This document shows, in pieces, positions 6,539-14,847 of a stretch of DNA of 34,260 nucleotides (the first letter of the stretch is position 1; the number at the start of each line of letters is the position of its first letter). Below the pieces are notes generated by a model. The model made no database searches. It saw nothing but the letters and a program-made list of their open reading frames with translations, and was not told the DNA's origin. Origin of the DNA: Comamonadaceae bacterium (GTDB taxonomy: Bacteria > Pseudomonadota > Gammaproteobacteria > Burkholderiales > Burkholderiaceae_C); NCBI GenBank assembly GCA_027486555.1, contig JAIXOX010000131.1, forward strand, positions 1 through 34,260, written 5' to 3'. The position numbers and the translations under genes are program-made.

Positions 6539-6772
6539 ATGCAAGTAGCAAAGTGGGGAAACTCTCTCGCGGTTCGTTTTCCGGCCAGTCTGGTCGCTGC
6601 CCTGAGTCTCAAAGAAGGTGAAGAAGTCGAGCTGCACTTGGTGGGTGAGCGACAGTTTGAAGTGAGCAAAAAAGCCAGCCCAACTGAGTTGCTGGCAAGA
6701 CTGAGACAGTTTCGCGGCAGATTGCCAAGCGACTTTCACTTCAACAGACTCGAAGCCAACGAAGCCCCATGA
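6539..6772 (+). CDS. vapB: VapB-type antitoxin (AbrB/MazE fold)
   Basis: A 77-residue protein whose first 45 residues have the swapped-hairpin AbrB pattern: VAKWGNSLAVRFPASLVAAL, then LKEGEEVELHLVGERQFEV. The C-terminal tail (about 46-77) would wrap the toxin. AGAGG at 6528-6532 lies six bases before the ATG, and the palindrome at 6500-6524 sits just upstream. The TGA stop overlaps the ATG of the PIN toxin gene (ATGA at 6769), the standard VapBC layout with coupled translation. Likely role: neutralises the downstream nuclease and represses the operon. Confidence 0.85.
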   Translation: MQVAKWGNSLAVRFPASLVAALSLKEGEEVELHLVGERQFEVSKKASPTELLARLRQFRGRLPSDFHFNRLEANEAP

Positions 6773-7170
6773 GCGGCATTTTTTTAGACAGCAATGTGAT
6801 TTTGTATCTTTTGTCAGCAGATGAAACCAAAGCCAACACCGCTGAAAAATTGCTGCATCAAAAGCCCTTTATCAGCGTGCAAGTGCTGAACGAAATAACC
6901 TCGGTTAGCCGTCGCAAACTCAAAATGCCTTGGTCAGAAACACAGGCTCTTTTGGACGCCGTGAAGGCCAGTTGTAACGTCATACACCTGACCGTTGAAA
7001 CCCATGCAAACGCTGTGCAAATTGCACAGCAGCACCAATTGTCGTTTTATGACGCCCACATCGTTGCTGCCGCCATCGCTTGCGAGGCCAGCACCCTCAT
7101 GAGTGAAGACATGCAACACGGCATGACCCTGCAAGGCTTGAGAATTCAAAACCCGTTTTCAGTGCCATAA
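6769..7170 (+). CDS. vapC: VapC-type PIN-domain ribonuclease toxin
   Basis: A 133-residue PIN-domain protein. Four acidic residues expected to bind metal are visible: D7 (FLDSNVILYLL), E42 (VQVLNEITSV), D95 (LSFYDAHIVAAAI) and D114 (LMSEDMQHG), so it should be an active endoribonuclease. The length is normal for VapC. The start overlaps the antitoxin stop by four bases. The gene is followed after about 30 bases by an array of four GGGATCTGACCCC repeats, and no intervening terminator is evident. Confidence 0.87.
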   Translation: MSGIFLDSNVILYLLSADETKANTAEKLLHQKPFISVQVLNEITSVSRRKLKMPWSETQALLDAVKASCNVIHLTVETHANAVQIAQQHQLSFYDAHIVAAAIACEASTLMSEDMQHGMTLQGLRIQNPFSVP

Positions 7171-7203
7171 AAACACAAAAGCACATAAAACGCCCTCCCA
7201 ATA

Positions 7204-7341
7204 AATCGGGATCTGACCCCAATAAAATAAAAAGAATCGGGATCTGACCCCAATTAAATTGGTCTGGGTCACAACAATCGGGATCTGACCCCAATTAATG
7301 AATCGGGATCTGACCCCAATTAAATTGGCCTAGGTCACAAA
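7204..7341 (+). repeat. Array of four GGGATCTGACCCCAATT repeats
   Basis: Four 21-base units lie at 7204-7224, 7235-7255, 7276-7296 and 7301-7321, separated by 10, 20 and 4 bases. All have left arm AATCGGG; the last base differs in unit one. Units two and four are each followed by a 20-base tail reading AAATTGG(T/C)CT(G/A)GGTCACAA, so TGACCCCAATT can pair with AATTGG...GGGTCA in a hairpin. The irregular spacing and dyad symmetry argue against CRISPR. With the elements at 7346 and 7457, this makes up most of the gene-free stretch 7171-7581. Confidence 0.9.
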
Positions 7342-7345
7342 CCCT

Positions 7346-7370
7346 GTAGGAGCGACGCCCCCGTCGCGAT
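7346..7370 (+). repeat. Palindromic REP-type unit
   Basis: One forward unit (GTAGGAGCGACGCCC...CGTCGCGAT) follows directly after the last tail of the repeat array. It is followed by AGCCCCGCAAACCACC, a linker variant also seen near position 1 and at 123-138. Confidence 0.85.
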
Positions 7371-7456
7371 AGCCCCGCAAACCACCGCCTAAAAAAACAG
7401 GCAAAACCTCGTAAACCCCGGTACAAAAAATACCGACCAAACCTCACCCCAAGTAG

Positions 7457-7477
7457 GTCGGCACCTTCAGGTCCGAC
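7457..7477. repeat. Third palindrome type (GTCGG...CCGAC)
   Basis: A 21-base element with arms GTCGG and CCGAC and inner arms ACCT and AGGT around TC, with one bulged C. It is preceded by GTAG. Similar intergenic palindromes are common in betaproteobacteria, but only one copy is seen in this window. It lies about 105 bases before the fcl ATG and could form a transcript hairpin. Confidence 0.5.
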
Positions 7478-7581
7478 ACCCATCCCCTCGCGAAGCGACA
7501 AACCCGTCGCCCAGCCCCCCCAAAAAGCAGACCCCCAAGCCCCGCGCAACAGCCCGGCAAGCCTTGGCACGTATCCGCCCC

Positions 7582-8544
7582 ATGTCCGAACCCAAAATCT
7601 ACGTAGCTGGCCACCGCGGCATGGTGGGCTCTGCCATTGTCAGGGCCTTGCGTACGCAAGGGCACACCCACTTTGTCACCCGCACCCACGCCGAGCTGGA
7701 CCTGACCAACCAAGCCGCCGTTCGTGACTTTTTCGCCCAAGAAAAGCCAGACCAGGTTTACCTCGCCGCAGCCAAGGTGGGCGGCATACATGCCAACAAC
7801 ACCTACCCGGCCGAATTCATCTACCAAAACCTCATGGTGCAGGCCAACGTGATCGACGCGGCCTTTCAAAACGGCGTGCAAAAGCTGCTGTTTTTGGGCT
7901 CCAGCTGCATCTACCCCAAAATGGCCGCACAACCCATGGCCGAAGAAGCCCTGCTGACTGGCACGTTGGAGCCCACCAACGAGCCCTATGCCATTGCCAA
8001 GATCGCCGGCATCAAGCTGTGCGAAAGCTACAACCGCCAATACGGTGCCAGCCACGGCGTGGACTACCGCAGCGTCATGCCTACCAACCTGTATGGCCCG
8101 GGCGACAACTACCACCCCGAAAACAGCCACGTTGTGCCAGCGCTGATTCGCCGCTTTCACCAAGCCAAACTGGACCAAGCTCCCAGCGTGGCCATTTGGG
8201 GCACAGGCACCCCCATGCGCGAGTTTTTGTATGTAGACGACATGGCCGCCGCCAGCGTGCACGTCATGAACCTGCCGCAAGCCAGCTACGCGCAGCACAC
8301 CAGCCCCATGCTCAGCCACATCAACGTGGGCTACGGCCAAGACGTGACCATTGCCCAAGTGGCCCACACCATTGCGCAAGTGGTGGGCTACACCGGCCAA
8401 GTTGAATTTGACACCAGCAAACCCGACGGCACCCCCCGCAAGCTCATGGACAGCACCCGCCTGCACAGCCTAGGCTGGCAAGCCCAAGTCCCCCTGCACC
8501 AAGGCCTGACCAACGCCTACGCCGACTTCCTGCAAAACCACTGA
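7582..8544 (+). CDS. fcl: GDP-L-fucose synthase
   Basis: A 320-residue short-chain dehydrogenase/epimerase that converts GDP-4-keto-6-deoxy-D-mannose to GDP-L-fucose by 3,5-epimerisation and NADPH reduction in the cytoplasm. Seen: Rossmann motif GHRGMVGSA (residues 10-18), GSSCIYP with Ser107/108, and the catalytic pair Tyr136 and Lys140 in EPYAIAK, at the positions known for E. coli Fcl (WcaG). The ATG at 7582 is preferred to the in-frame GTG-like start at 7564, since [10 protein letters not shown] is the normal N-terminus. The partner gmd follows 66 bases downstream, past a palindromic repeat; the order fcl-gmd is the reverse of the common one. Composition is backbone-like. Confidence 0.93.
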   Translation: MSEPKIYVAGHRGMVGSAIVRALRTQGHTHFVTRTHAELDLTNQAAVRDFFAQEKPDQVYLAAAKVGGIHANNTYPAEFIYQNLMVQANVIDAAFQNGVQKLLFLGSSCIYPKMAAQPMAEEALLTGTLEPTNEPYAIAKIAGIKLCESYNRQYGASHGVDYRSVMPTNLYGPGDNYHPENSHVVPALIRRFHQAKLDQAPSVAIWGTGTPMREFLYVDDMAAASVHVMNLPQASYAQHTSPMLSHINVGYGQDVTIAQVAHTIAQVVGYTGQVEFDTSKPDGTPRKLMDSTRLHSLGWQAQVPLHQGLTNAYADFLQNH

Positions 8545-8558
8545 CCCTTTCCCCCTTT

Positions 8559-8583
8559 GTAGGAGCCCCGCCCTCGGGGCGAT
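8559..8583 (+). repeat. Palindromic REP-type unit between fcl and gmd
   Basis: A forward unit of the GTAGGAGCCCCGCCC...GGGGCGAT subtype lies 14 bases after the fcl stop and 27 bases before the gmd start. In the transcript it would form a GC-rich hairpin between two pathway genes and could affect their relative expression; this effect is inferred. Confidence 0.87.
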
Positions 8584-8610
8584 TGACTTCTGAATCCGCC
8601 GACCCCCCCA

Positions 8611-9699
8611 ATGACCCACCCCAAAGTCGCCCTCATCACCGGCATAACCGGCCAAGACGGCTCCTACCTGGCCGAATTCCTTCTAGAAAAAGGCTACATC
8701 GTCCACGGCATCAAACGCCGCGCCAGCAGCTTCAACACCCAGCGTGTAGACCACATCTACCAAGACCCCCACGTCAGCAACGCCAACTTTAAATTGCACT
8801 ACGGCGACCTGAGCGACACCAGCAACCTGGTGCGCATCATCCAGGAAACCCAGCCCGACGAAATCTACAACCTGGCCGCCATGAGCCATGTGGCCGTCAG
8901 CTTTGAAAGCCCCGAATACACCGCCGACGTGGACGGCATTGGCACCTTGCGCATTCTGGAAGCCATACGCATCTTGGGGCTGGAAAAGAAAACCCGCTTT
9001 TACCAAGCCAGTACCAGCGAACTGTATGGCCTGGTGCAAGAAACCCCCCAAAAAGAAACCACCCCCTTTTACCCGCGCAGCCCTTATGCGGTGGCCAAGC
9101 TCTATGCCTACTGGATCACGGTCAACTACCGCGAAGCCTATGGCATGTATGCCTGCAACGGCATCTTGTTCAACCACGAAAGCCCACGACGGGGCGAAAC
9201 CTTTGTCACCCGCAAAATCACCCGGGGCCTGGCCAACATCAGCCAAGGGCTGGAAGAGTGCTTGTACATGGGCAACATCGACGCCCTGCGTGACTGGGGC
9301 CACGCCAAAGACTATGTGCGCATGCAGTGGATGATGCTGCAACAAGATCAGCCCGAAGACTTTGTCATCGCCACTGGCGTGCAATACAGCGTGCGCCAGT
9401 TCATCGAATGGACCGCCGCAGAACTGGGCATGCACATCACCTGGCAAGGCGAGGGCGTGGATGAAGTGGGTTATGCCAACAACAAACCCATCGTCCGCAT
9501 CGACCCCCGCTACTTCCGCCCCACAGAAGTCGAAACCCTTTTGGGCGACCCCAGCAAAGCCAAACAAAAACTCGGCTGGGTGCCCGAGATCACCGCACAG
9601 CAAATGTGCCAAGAAATGGTTGCCTACGACCTGCAGCAGGCCAAGCAACACGCACTGCTCAAAAACAACGGCTACACCGTCAACGTCAGCCTCGAATAA
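8611..9699 (+). CDS. gmd: GDP-mannose 4,6-dehydratase
   Basis: A 362-residue member of the extended SDR family that makes GDP-4-keto-6-deoxy-D-mannose, the shared precursor of GDP-L-fucose and GDP-perosamine. Seen: [18 protein letters not shown] (NADP-binding loop, residues 11-28), [16 protein letters not shown], the active-site STSELYG block (134-140) and Tyr159-x3-Lys163 in SPYAVAK, then [15 protein letters not shown]. Full length, no defects. It can feed Fcl just upstream and the aminotransferase at 14848. The gene after it (9765) has a clearly different base composition, so the 65-base gap 9700-9764 appears to be the left edge of an imported cassette. Confidence 0.95.
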   Translation: MTHPKVALITGITGQDGSYLAEFLLEKGYIVHGIKRRASSFNTQRVDHIYQDPHVSNANFKLHYGDLSDTSNLVRIIQETQPDEIYNLAAMSHVAVSFESPEYTADVDGIGTLRILEAIRILGLEKKTRFYQASTSELYGLVQETPQKETTPFYPRSPYAVAKLYAYWITVNYREAYGMYACNGILFNHESPRRGETFVTRKITRGLANISQGLEECLYMGNIDALRDWGHAKDYVRMQWMMLQQDQPEDFVIATGVQYSVRQFIEWTAAELGMHITWQGEGVDEVGYANNKPIVRIDPRYFRPTEVETLLGDPSKAKQKLGWVPEITAQQMCQEMVAYDLQQAKQHALLKNNGYTVNVSLE

Positions 9700-9764
9700 C
9701 TTGCAGTTTCGCTGTTGGAATGGGGCGTATGCCGTAAATCCAGCATCTTTGAATCAATCACCAT

Positions 9765-11045
9765 ATGAAAATCGCCATCATCGGCTTAGGTTATGTCGGA
9801 CTTCCGCTTGCAGTCGAATTCGGAAAACACTATGACACACTAGGTTTTGATATTAATTCTCAGCGTATCGATCAATTGAGAAACGGGGAAGACCGGACAT
9901 TGGAGACATCAGTCGAGGAATTGGCGAGTTCGACACATTTGCAATTCAGCACCGAATCAAATGCATTAACCGATCAAGATGTGTTCATCGTCACTGTACC
10001 CACTCCTATTGACAAAGCCAATCGACCAGATCTAACACCACTAATTAAGGCTAGCGAGACAGTAGGCAAAGCTCTCAAGCCTGGTGCCATCATAATCTAC
10101 GAGTCAACTGTTTACCCTGGTGCGACAGAAGAAGTTTGCGTACCAATCTTAGAAAATTTCAGCGGTCTTAAATTTAACCAAGATTTTTTTTGTGGCTATA
10201 GCCCGGAGCGTATTAACCCTGGTGATAAGGTCAATACGCTCACAAAAATCAAGAAAATCACAAGTGGCAGTACTCCTGAGATAGCTAATACAGTTGATGA
10301 ACTTTACAAAAGTATTATCACGGCGGGTACACACAAAGCAACCAGCCTAAAGGTGGCCGAAGCAGCAAAGGTCATCGAAAACACACAACGTGACCTCAAC
10401 ATCGCTCTTGTGAATGAACTCTCAGTGATTTTTGATCGCCTGGGCATTGACACACTTGAAGTACTTGAAGCAGCTGGTAGCAAATGGAACTTCCTGCCTT
10501 TTCGTCCGGGCTTTGTTGGTGGTCACTGTATTGGCGTTGACCCGTATTACCTTACACACAAAGCCGAAGAAGTTGGCTACAACCCTCAAGTTATTTTGGC
10601 TGGGCGTCGTATCAACGACAACATGTCGCGCTATGCAGCTCGTAACCTCATTAAACGAATGTTGGTCAATGGCATTGACGTGGCTCGCAGCACTGTGGGC
10701 GTACTGGGTGTCACCTTCAAAGAAAACTGCCCTGACATTCGCAACAGCAAAGTTGTTGATTTGATTCACGAGTTGCAGGCCTGGGGTGTTAATGTGGTCT
10801 CGACTGACCCTTGGGCAGATGCAGCCGAATTTGCGCATGAGTACAACTTAAGCCTTGGTACTGTCGATAACAATCACCCAGTTGACTCTCTGGTGGTTGC
10901 AGTTGGACATCACGAGTATCGCGACCTTATACCCGCTGATTTGCGCCAATATTGCCGTGGTGACAAACCCGTGCTGGCGGATATCAAAAGCCTCTACAAC
11001 CGGCACGATGCCGCCATTGCAGGCTTTACCGTCTTCCGTCTCTGA
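9765..11045 (+). CDS. wbpA: UDP-N-acetylglucosamine 6-dehydrogenase (WbpA-like)
   Basis: A 426-residue nucleotide-sugar dehydrogenase of the UDP-Glc/GDP-Man dehydrogenase family. Seen: NAD-binding GLGYVGLPLAVEFG (residues 7-20), ESTVYPGATEEVCVP, the helix with Lys202 (AAKVIENTQRD) and catalytic Cys255 in GGHCIGVDPYYL. The C-terminal domain has GVTFKENCPDIRNSKV. It should oxidise C6 of a UDP-HexNAc to the uronic acid with two NAD+. TviB/WbpO-type enzymes are close relatives, but the next three genes (WbpB-, WbpD- and WbpE-like) point to UDP-GlcNAc as substrate and UDP-GlcNAcA as product. It is the first gene of the packed cassette, and its stop overlaps the next start (TGATG). Confidence 0.88.
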   Translation: MKIAIIGLGYVGLPLAVEFGKHYDTLGFDINSQRIDQLRNGEDRTLETSVEELASSTHLQFSTESNALTDQDVFIVTVPTPIDKANRPDLTPLIKASETVGKALKPGAIIIYESTVYPGATEEVCVPILENFSGLKFNQDFFCGYSPERINPGDKVNTLTKIKKITSGSTPEIANTVDELYKSIITAGTHKATSLKVAEAAKVIENTQRDLNIALVNELSVIFDRLGIDTLEVLEAAGSKWNFLPFRPGFVGGHCIGVDPYYLTHKAEEVGYNPQVILAGRRINDNMSRYAARNLIKRMLVNGIDVARSTVGVLGVTFKENCPDIRNSKVVDLIHELQAWGVNVVSTDPWADAAEFAHEYNLSLGTVDNNHPVDSLVVAVGHHEYRDLIPADLRQYCRGDKPVLADIKSLYNRHDAAIAGFTVFRL

Positions 11046-12115
11046 TGTCAAACGCCATGCATAACTACTTACCTATCACCAAGCACAAAATTCGTGTCGC
11101 CCTAGTTGGCTGTGGCCGAATTGCCAATAACCACTTTGGCGCCATTGAAAGTCACATACAAGATTTGGAGCTTGTTGACGTTTGTGACGTTAATACCGCT
11201 GCCCTTGAGCAAGCCGTAGCCCGCACCAAAGCTACGGGTCACAGCAGTCTGGCTGACCTGCTCAAAACCACCACTGCCGACTTGGTGATCTTGACTACCC
11301 CCAGCGGGCTGCACGCCGACCAAGCTGTCCAGGTAGCTGCCGCAGGCAAACATGTGATGACCGAAAAACCCATGGCAACCCGCTGGCACGACGGCGTGCG
11401 CATGGTCAAAGCCTGTGACGATGCCAACGTGCGTTTGTTTGTAGTTAAGCAGAACCGACGAAATGCTACTTTGCAACTCTTAAAAAAGGCCGTTGAGCAA
11501 GACCGATTTGGCAAAATTTACTCAGTTGCCATGAATGTGTTTTGGACCCGACCTCAAGAGTATTACGACGCAGCAAAATGGCGCGGCACCTGGGAATTTG
11601 ATGGCGGCGCTTTTATGAATCAGGCAAGCCATTACATTGACCTCTTGCACTGGATGATTGGCCCGGTCGAAAGCGTTATGGCTTATACAGCCACCCAAGC
11701 CCGGAACATCGAAGTTGAAGACAGTGGCGTGGCTGCTATACGCTGGCGTAGCGGTGCCATGGGCACATTAAATGTCACCATGCTCACATACCCCAAAAAC
11801 ATGGAAGGGAGCATTACTATCTTGGGTGAAAAGGGCACGGTGCGAATTGGCGGCGTAGCGGTCAACGAGATCCAAACCTGGGAATTTGCAGACACTCGCC
11901 CTGAAGATGCACAAGTAGGTTCGAGTAGTTACCAGACCACCTCGGTCTATGGCTTAGGCCACCCTCTCTACTATCGCAATGTGATTGAAACTTTGAGAGG
12001 CTCTTCCGAACCCGAAACAGATGGACGCGAAGGTCTGATAACGCTGGAGTTACTAATTGCGATGTACTTATCGTCCCGTGACGGTAAGCGTGTTGCCTTG
12101 CCCTTGGAATACTGA
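11045..12115 (+). CDS. wbpB: UDP-GlcNAcA 3-dehydrogenase (WbpB-like, Gfo/Idh/MocA)
   Basis: A 356-residue Gfo/Idh/MocA oxidoreductase. Seen: Rossmann motif [10 protein letters not shown] (residues 22-31), [12 protein letters not shown] with Lys108 of the family EKP motif, and the substrate-domain block [23 protein letters not shown], shown here in part. WbpB/WlbA enzymes oxidise C3 of UDP-GlcNAcA to the 3-keto sugar, recycling NAD with 2-oxoglutarate, and hand the product to the aminotransferase WbpE. The ATG shares one base with the upstream stop, indicating translational coupling. Neighbouring WbpA, WbpD and WbpE homologues make the pathway assignment strong. Confidence 0.88.
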   Translation: MSNAMHNYLPITKHKIRVALVGCGRIANNHFGAIESHIQDLELVDVCDVNTAALEQAVARTKATGHSSLADLLKTTTADLVILTTPSGLHADQAVQVAAAGKHVMTEKPMATRWHDGVRMVKACDDANVRLFVVKQNRRNATLQLLKKAVEQDRFGKIYSVAMNVFWTRPQEYYDAAKWRGTWEFDGGAFMNQASHYIDLLHWMIGPVESVMAYTATQARNIEVEDSGVAAIRWRSGAMGTLNVTMLTYPKNMEGSITILGEKGTVRIGGVAVNEIQTWEFADTRPEDAQVGSSSYQTTSVYGLGHPLYYRNVIETLRGSSEPETDGREGLITLELLIAMYLSSRDGKRVALPLEY

Positions 12116-12116
12116 C

Positions 12117-12695
12117 ATGAGCGTAACCATTCACCCGACAGCAATAGTTGACGAAGGTGCCCAAGTTGGTAACGATAGTCGCGTTTGGCACTGGGTGCAC
12201 ATCAGCGGCGGTGCCCAAATTGGTAGCAACTGCTCTTTTGGTCAAAATGTATTTATAGGAAATCACGTAGTTATTGGTAATAACTGCAAGATTCAAAACA
12301 ACGTCAGCGTCTATGACAACGTTACGATGGAAGACGATGTATTTTGCGGACCGAGCATGGTTTTTACAAACGTGATTAACCCTCGCAGCGCAGTAACACG
12401 TAAAAACGAATACCGAAGCACATTAGTCAAACGAGGCGTGACTTTGGGTGCCAATTGCACCGTGGTTTGTGGTGTCACTTTGGGCGAGTATGCATTTGTT
12501 GCTGCAGGTGCTGTCATTAATAAAGACATCAAACCATATGCTCTTATGGCCGGCGTACCTGCAAGGCAAATTGGCTGGATGAGCCAGTTTGGCGAACGGT
12601 TAGCGTTGCCATTGACAGGCAATGCCGAAACACTGTGTCCGAATACTGGACAGAAATATGTACTGCGCGAAGGCTATTGCAGTGTTCAAGAGTAG
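12117..12695 (+). CDS. wbpD: UDP-GlcNAc3NA N-acetyltransferase (WbpD-like)
   Basis: A 192-residue left-handed beta-helix acetyltransferase. Hexapeptide repeats run from residue 4 ([20 protein letters not shown]) through [20 protein letters not shown] to [20 protein letters not shown], with the family block [14 protein letters not shown] between. WbpD/WlbB enzymes acetylate the 3-amino group using acetyl-CoA to give UDP-GlcNAc3NAcA. The ATG at 12117, one base after the WbpB stop, is chosen; the frame is open further upstream but only inside wbpB. Gene order A-B-D-E matches known diacetamido-uronic acid loci. Confidence 0.88.
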   Translation: MSVTIHPTAIVDEGAQVGNDSRVWHWVHISGGAQIGSNCSFGQNVFIGNHVVIGNNCKIQNNVSVYDNVTMEDDVFCGPSMVFTNVINPRSAVTRKNEYRSTLVKRGVTLGANCTVVCGVTLGEYAFVAAGAVINKDIKPYALMAGVPARQIGWMSQFGERLALPLTGNAETLCPNTGQKYVLREGYCSVQE

Positions 12696-12712
12696 ATGTC
12701 GGAAAGATCAAC

Positions 12713-13834
12713 ATGGAATTTTGTGACCTTAAAAGTCAATATCAACGTTTGAAGACCGAGATTGATGCGGGCATACAGCGTGTGTTAGACCACGGTCAAT
12801 ACATATTGGGCCCCGAAGTATCCGAGTTGGAGGAAAAACTGGTTGCATACACCGGTGCCAATTACTGCATTACCTGTGCTAATGGTACTGACGCACTGCA
12901 AATCGCCCAAATGGCGCTGGGAATTGGCCCCGGAGATGAAGTTATTACTCCCGGCTTTACCTACATTGCCACTGCTGAGACTGCGGCTCAACTGGGAGCC
13001 AAACCCGTTTATGTGGACATTGATCCCCGCACCTATAACCTTGACCCTGCACTGTTAGAGGCAGCTATCACGCCTCGTACGAAAGCCATCATTCCGGTAA
13101 GCCTGTATGGCCAATGCGCAGACTATGACGAAATTAACTTCATAGCCGCCAAACACGGTATCCCTGTGATCGAAGATGCAGCCCAAAGCTTTGGTGCCAC
13201 CTACAAAGGGCGCAAGAGCTGCAATCTGACCACTATTGCCTGCACAAGTTTTTTTCCCAGTAAGCCACTAGGTGCCTATGGTGACGGGGGTGCCATCTTT
13301 ACAAATGACGATCAACTGGCCAAGGTAATGCGCCAAATTGCCCGCCATGGCCAAGACCGCCGCTACCACCACATCCGCGTAGGAATCAATAGCCGCCTAG
13401 ACACCCTGCAAGCAGCCATCTTGCTTCCCAAACTAGCCATTTTTGACGAAGAACTAGCCCAACGCCAACGGGTTGCTGACACTTACAACACGCTTTTTAG
13501 TAGGAGCTGGCACCACCAGCGATCAGCCACTGACGAATCATGCCGGATCGTCAAACCACACATAAAAAAACATAACACCAGCGCCTGGGCTCAGTACACC
13601 ATCTGCATCCCAAATCGCAACGCTGTGCAAGATCAACTCAAACAAGTCGATATCCCCACTGCAGTGCACTACCCCATCCCGCTCAACCAGCAGCCTGCTG
13701 TGGCCGAGCCTTTAGCTCACCTGCCTAATGGTGATGCTGCGGCAAGGCATGTCCTAAGTCTTCCAATTCACCCCTATTTGGACGAAGCCCAACAGAAGCT
13801 AGTCTCACAAGCGCTAGCAGAAGCATTAATGTGA
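12713..13834 (+). CDS. wbpE: UDP-3-keto-GlcNAcA aminotransferase (WbpE-like)
   Basis: A 373-residue PLP-dependent DegT/DnrJ/EryC1 aminotransferase that would transfer an amino group from glutamate to C3 of the 3-keto sugar. Seen: CANGTDALQIA (PLP phosphate region), VIEDAAQSFGA, Lys184 in FFPSKPLGAYGDGGA as the Schiff-base lysine, and PTAVHYPIPLNQQPA near the end. GGAAAG at 12701-12706 supports the ATG at 12713 over the longer open frame. About 263-270 (SRSWHHQR) there is a segment that looks inserted relative to the family and coincides with a repeat-like sequence at 13500-13523. The stop overlaps the next ATG by one base. Confidence 0.88.
   Translation: MEFCDLKSQYQRLKTEIDAGIQRVLDHGQYILGPEVSELEEKLVAYTGANYCITCANGTDALQIAQMALGIGPGDEVITPGFTYIATAETAAQLGAKPVYVDIDPRTYNLDPALLEAAITPRTKAIIPVSLYGQCADYDEINFIAAKHGIPVIEDAAQSFGATYKGRKSCNLTTIACTSFFPSKPLGAYGDGGAIFTNDDQLAKVMRQIARHGQDRRYHHIRVGINSRLDTLQAAILLPKLAIFDEELAQRQRVADTYNTLFSRSWHHQRSATDESCRIVKPHIKKHNTSAWAQYTICIPNRNAVQDQLKQVDIPTAVHYPIPLNQQPAVAEPLAHLPNGDAAARHVLSLPIHPYLDEAQQKLVSQALAEALM
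13500..13523 (+). repeat. REP-like palindrome inside the wbpE reading frame
   Basis: The sequence opens GTAGGAGC and closes GCGAT, the same ends as the 25-bp intergenic units of this window. It has an inner stem GCTGG (13506-13510) and CCAGC (13516-13520). It is translated in frame as SRSWHHQRS within a variable loop of the aminotransferase. The middle differs from the local units, and the element is 24 rather than 25 bases. Confidence 0.5.
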
Positions 13835-14846
13835 TGGGACGCATACTTAAGATTCTTGTACCGAATTTTCCGGCACCGGACAGTTTCACCGACAACGTTG
13901 TTTATACGCTCAAAGCGATGGGGCATGAAGTCCGCACAATGGGTGGATTGGCTTTTCAAGACCGCGGGCGTATTCAACGAATCTTCCACGACGCCTGGCA
14001 GGGTTATCGTCCGCAAACGCTGAGTGGCCAGGAGACATGGGTTCTGGAACAAGCACGTGACTGGCACCCAGATATAGTGCTGTGTCTAACTCTGGCACTG
14101 CGCGATGAGGTCTTGGCAGATCTCAAGGCTAACGGAGTTGGACTTTGCGTCGCGTGGTGGGGGGACACGCCAGCCAACATGCGCGGGATGGGGCTGCTAA
14201 CAGACGGGTGGGATCGTATTTACATCAAAGACAAACTGGCGGTAGCTAAATTCCGTGCGGTAGGGTTGTCAGCAGAGTACTTACACGAGGCGGCAAATCC
14301 TGAATGGCATTTGATACCTACCACTGGCGTGACATTAGTTGATTCAGTGGTTGTTGCAGGAAATTACTACGGCTATCGTCAAATCATCGTAGAACGTTTA
14401 GCTAATAAAGGGGTGTCTCTGGCGCTTTATGGAAACCCCCCCCCCGCTGGTCCAACCGTACGGTGCAAGAATCTTTCAAGGGCCGTTATATTGTTAAAGA
14501 AGAAAAAAGCCAAATATTCAACGGTGGTTTAGCCTGCCTGAATTCGACATCGCTCTCAGAGGGAAATTCATTAAATTGCCGAGCTTTCGAGGTGTGTGGC
14601 GCAGGCGGTTTGCAATTAATCGAAAACAAGCCGGCTGTAGTAGAGTGTTTTGAGCCCGGCAGCGAAGTTCTTACATATACGTCGGTTGACGAGATTCTCG
14701 ATCATCTTGGTAAGGCTAAGGCAGAGCCTAGTTGGGCACGAGGTGTGCGCGCTGCAGGCCATGCCCGTGTCATTGCTGAACACACCTATAAACATCGCTT
14801 GGAGCGCATCCTCAGTGATGCAGGACTAGGCGTTTCTACATTCTGA
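13834..14846 (+). pseudogene. CgeB-like glycosyltransferase, frameshifted at a poly-C tract
   Basis: Two adjacent frames together make one CgeB-type glycosyltransferase of about 337 residues. The first (13834 to the tract) has GRILKILVPNFPAPDS, DIVLCLTLALRDEV and CVAWWGDTPANMRGM. The second (from about 14445 to TGA 14844-14846) has the family's C-terminal features: GGLACLNSTSL, FEVCGAGGLQLIENKPAVVE, CFEPGSEVLTY and AEHTYKHRLERIL. As read, the first frame runs past the tract and stops at 14530-14532 as a 232-residue protein from this ATG. The break is at ten consecutive C (14436-14445); eight or eleven C would join the frames. The ATG overlaps the wbpE stop by one base. The gene could be phase-variable, broken or a sequencing error. 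Confidence 0.82.
14436..14445 (+). repeat. Homopolymeric tract of ten C
   Basis: Ten C in a row between GGAAA and GCTGG, inside the CgeB-like gene and exactly where its frame breaks. It is the longest C or G run I noticed in the window. Tract-length change by slipped-strand mispairing would switch the full-length glycosyltransferase on (8 or 11) or off. Confidence 0.95.
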
Positions 14847-14847
14847 T

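Noticed and set aside
7204-7321. CRISPR-like reading of the four-unit repeat array
   Set aside because: Spacings are 10, 20 and 4 bases, the units are palindromic, dispersed copies occur elsewhere in the window, and no cas gene is present.
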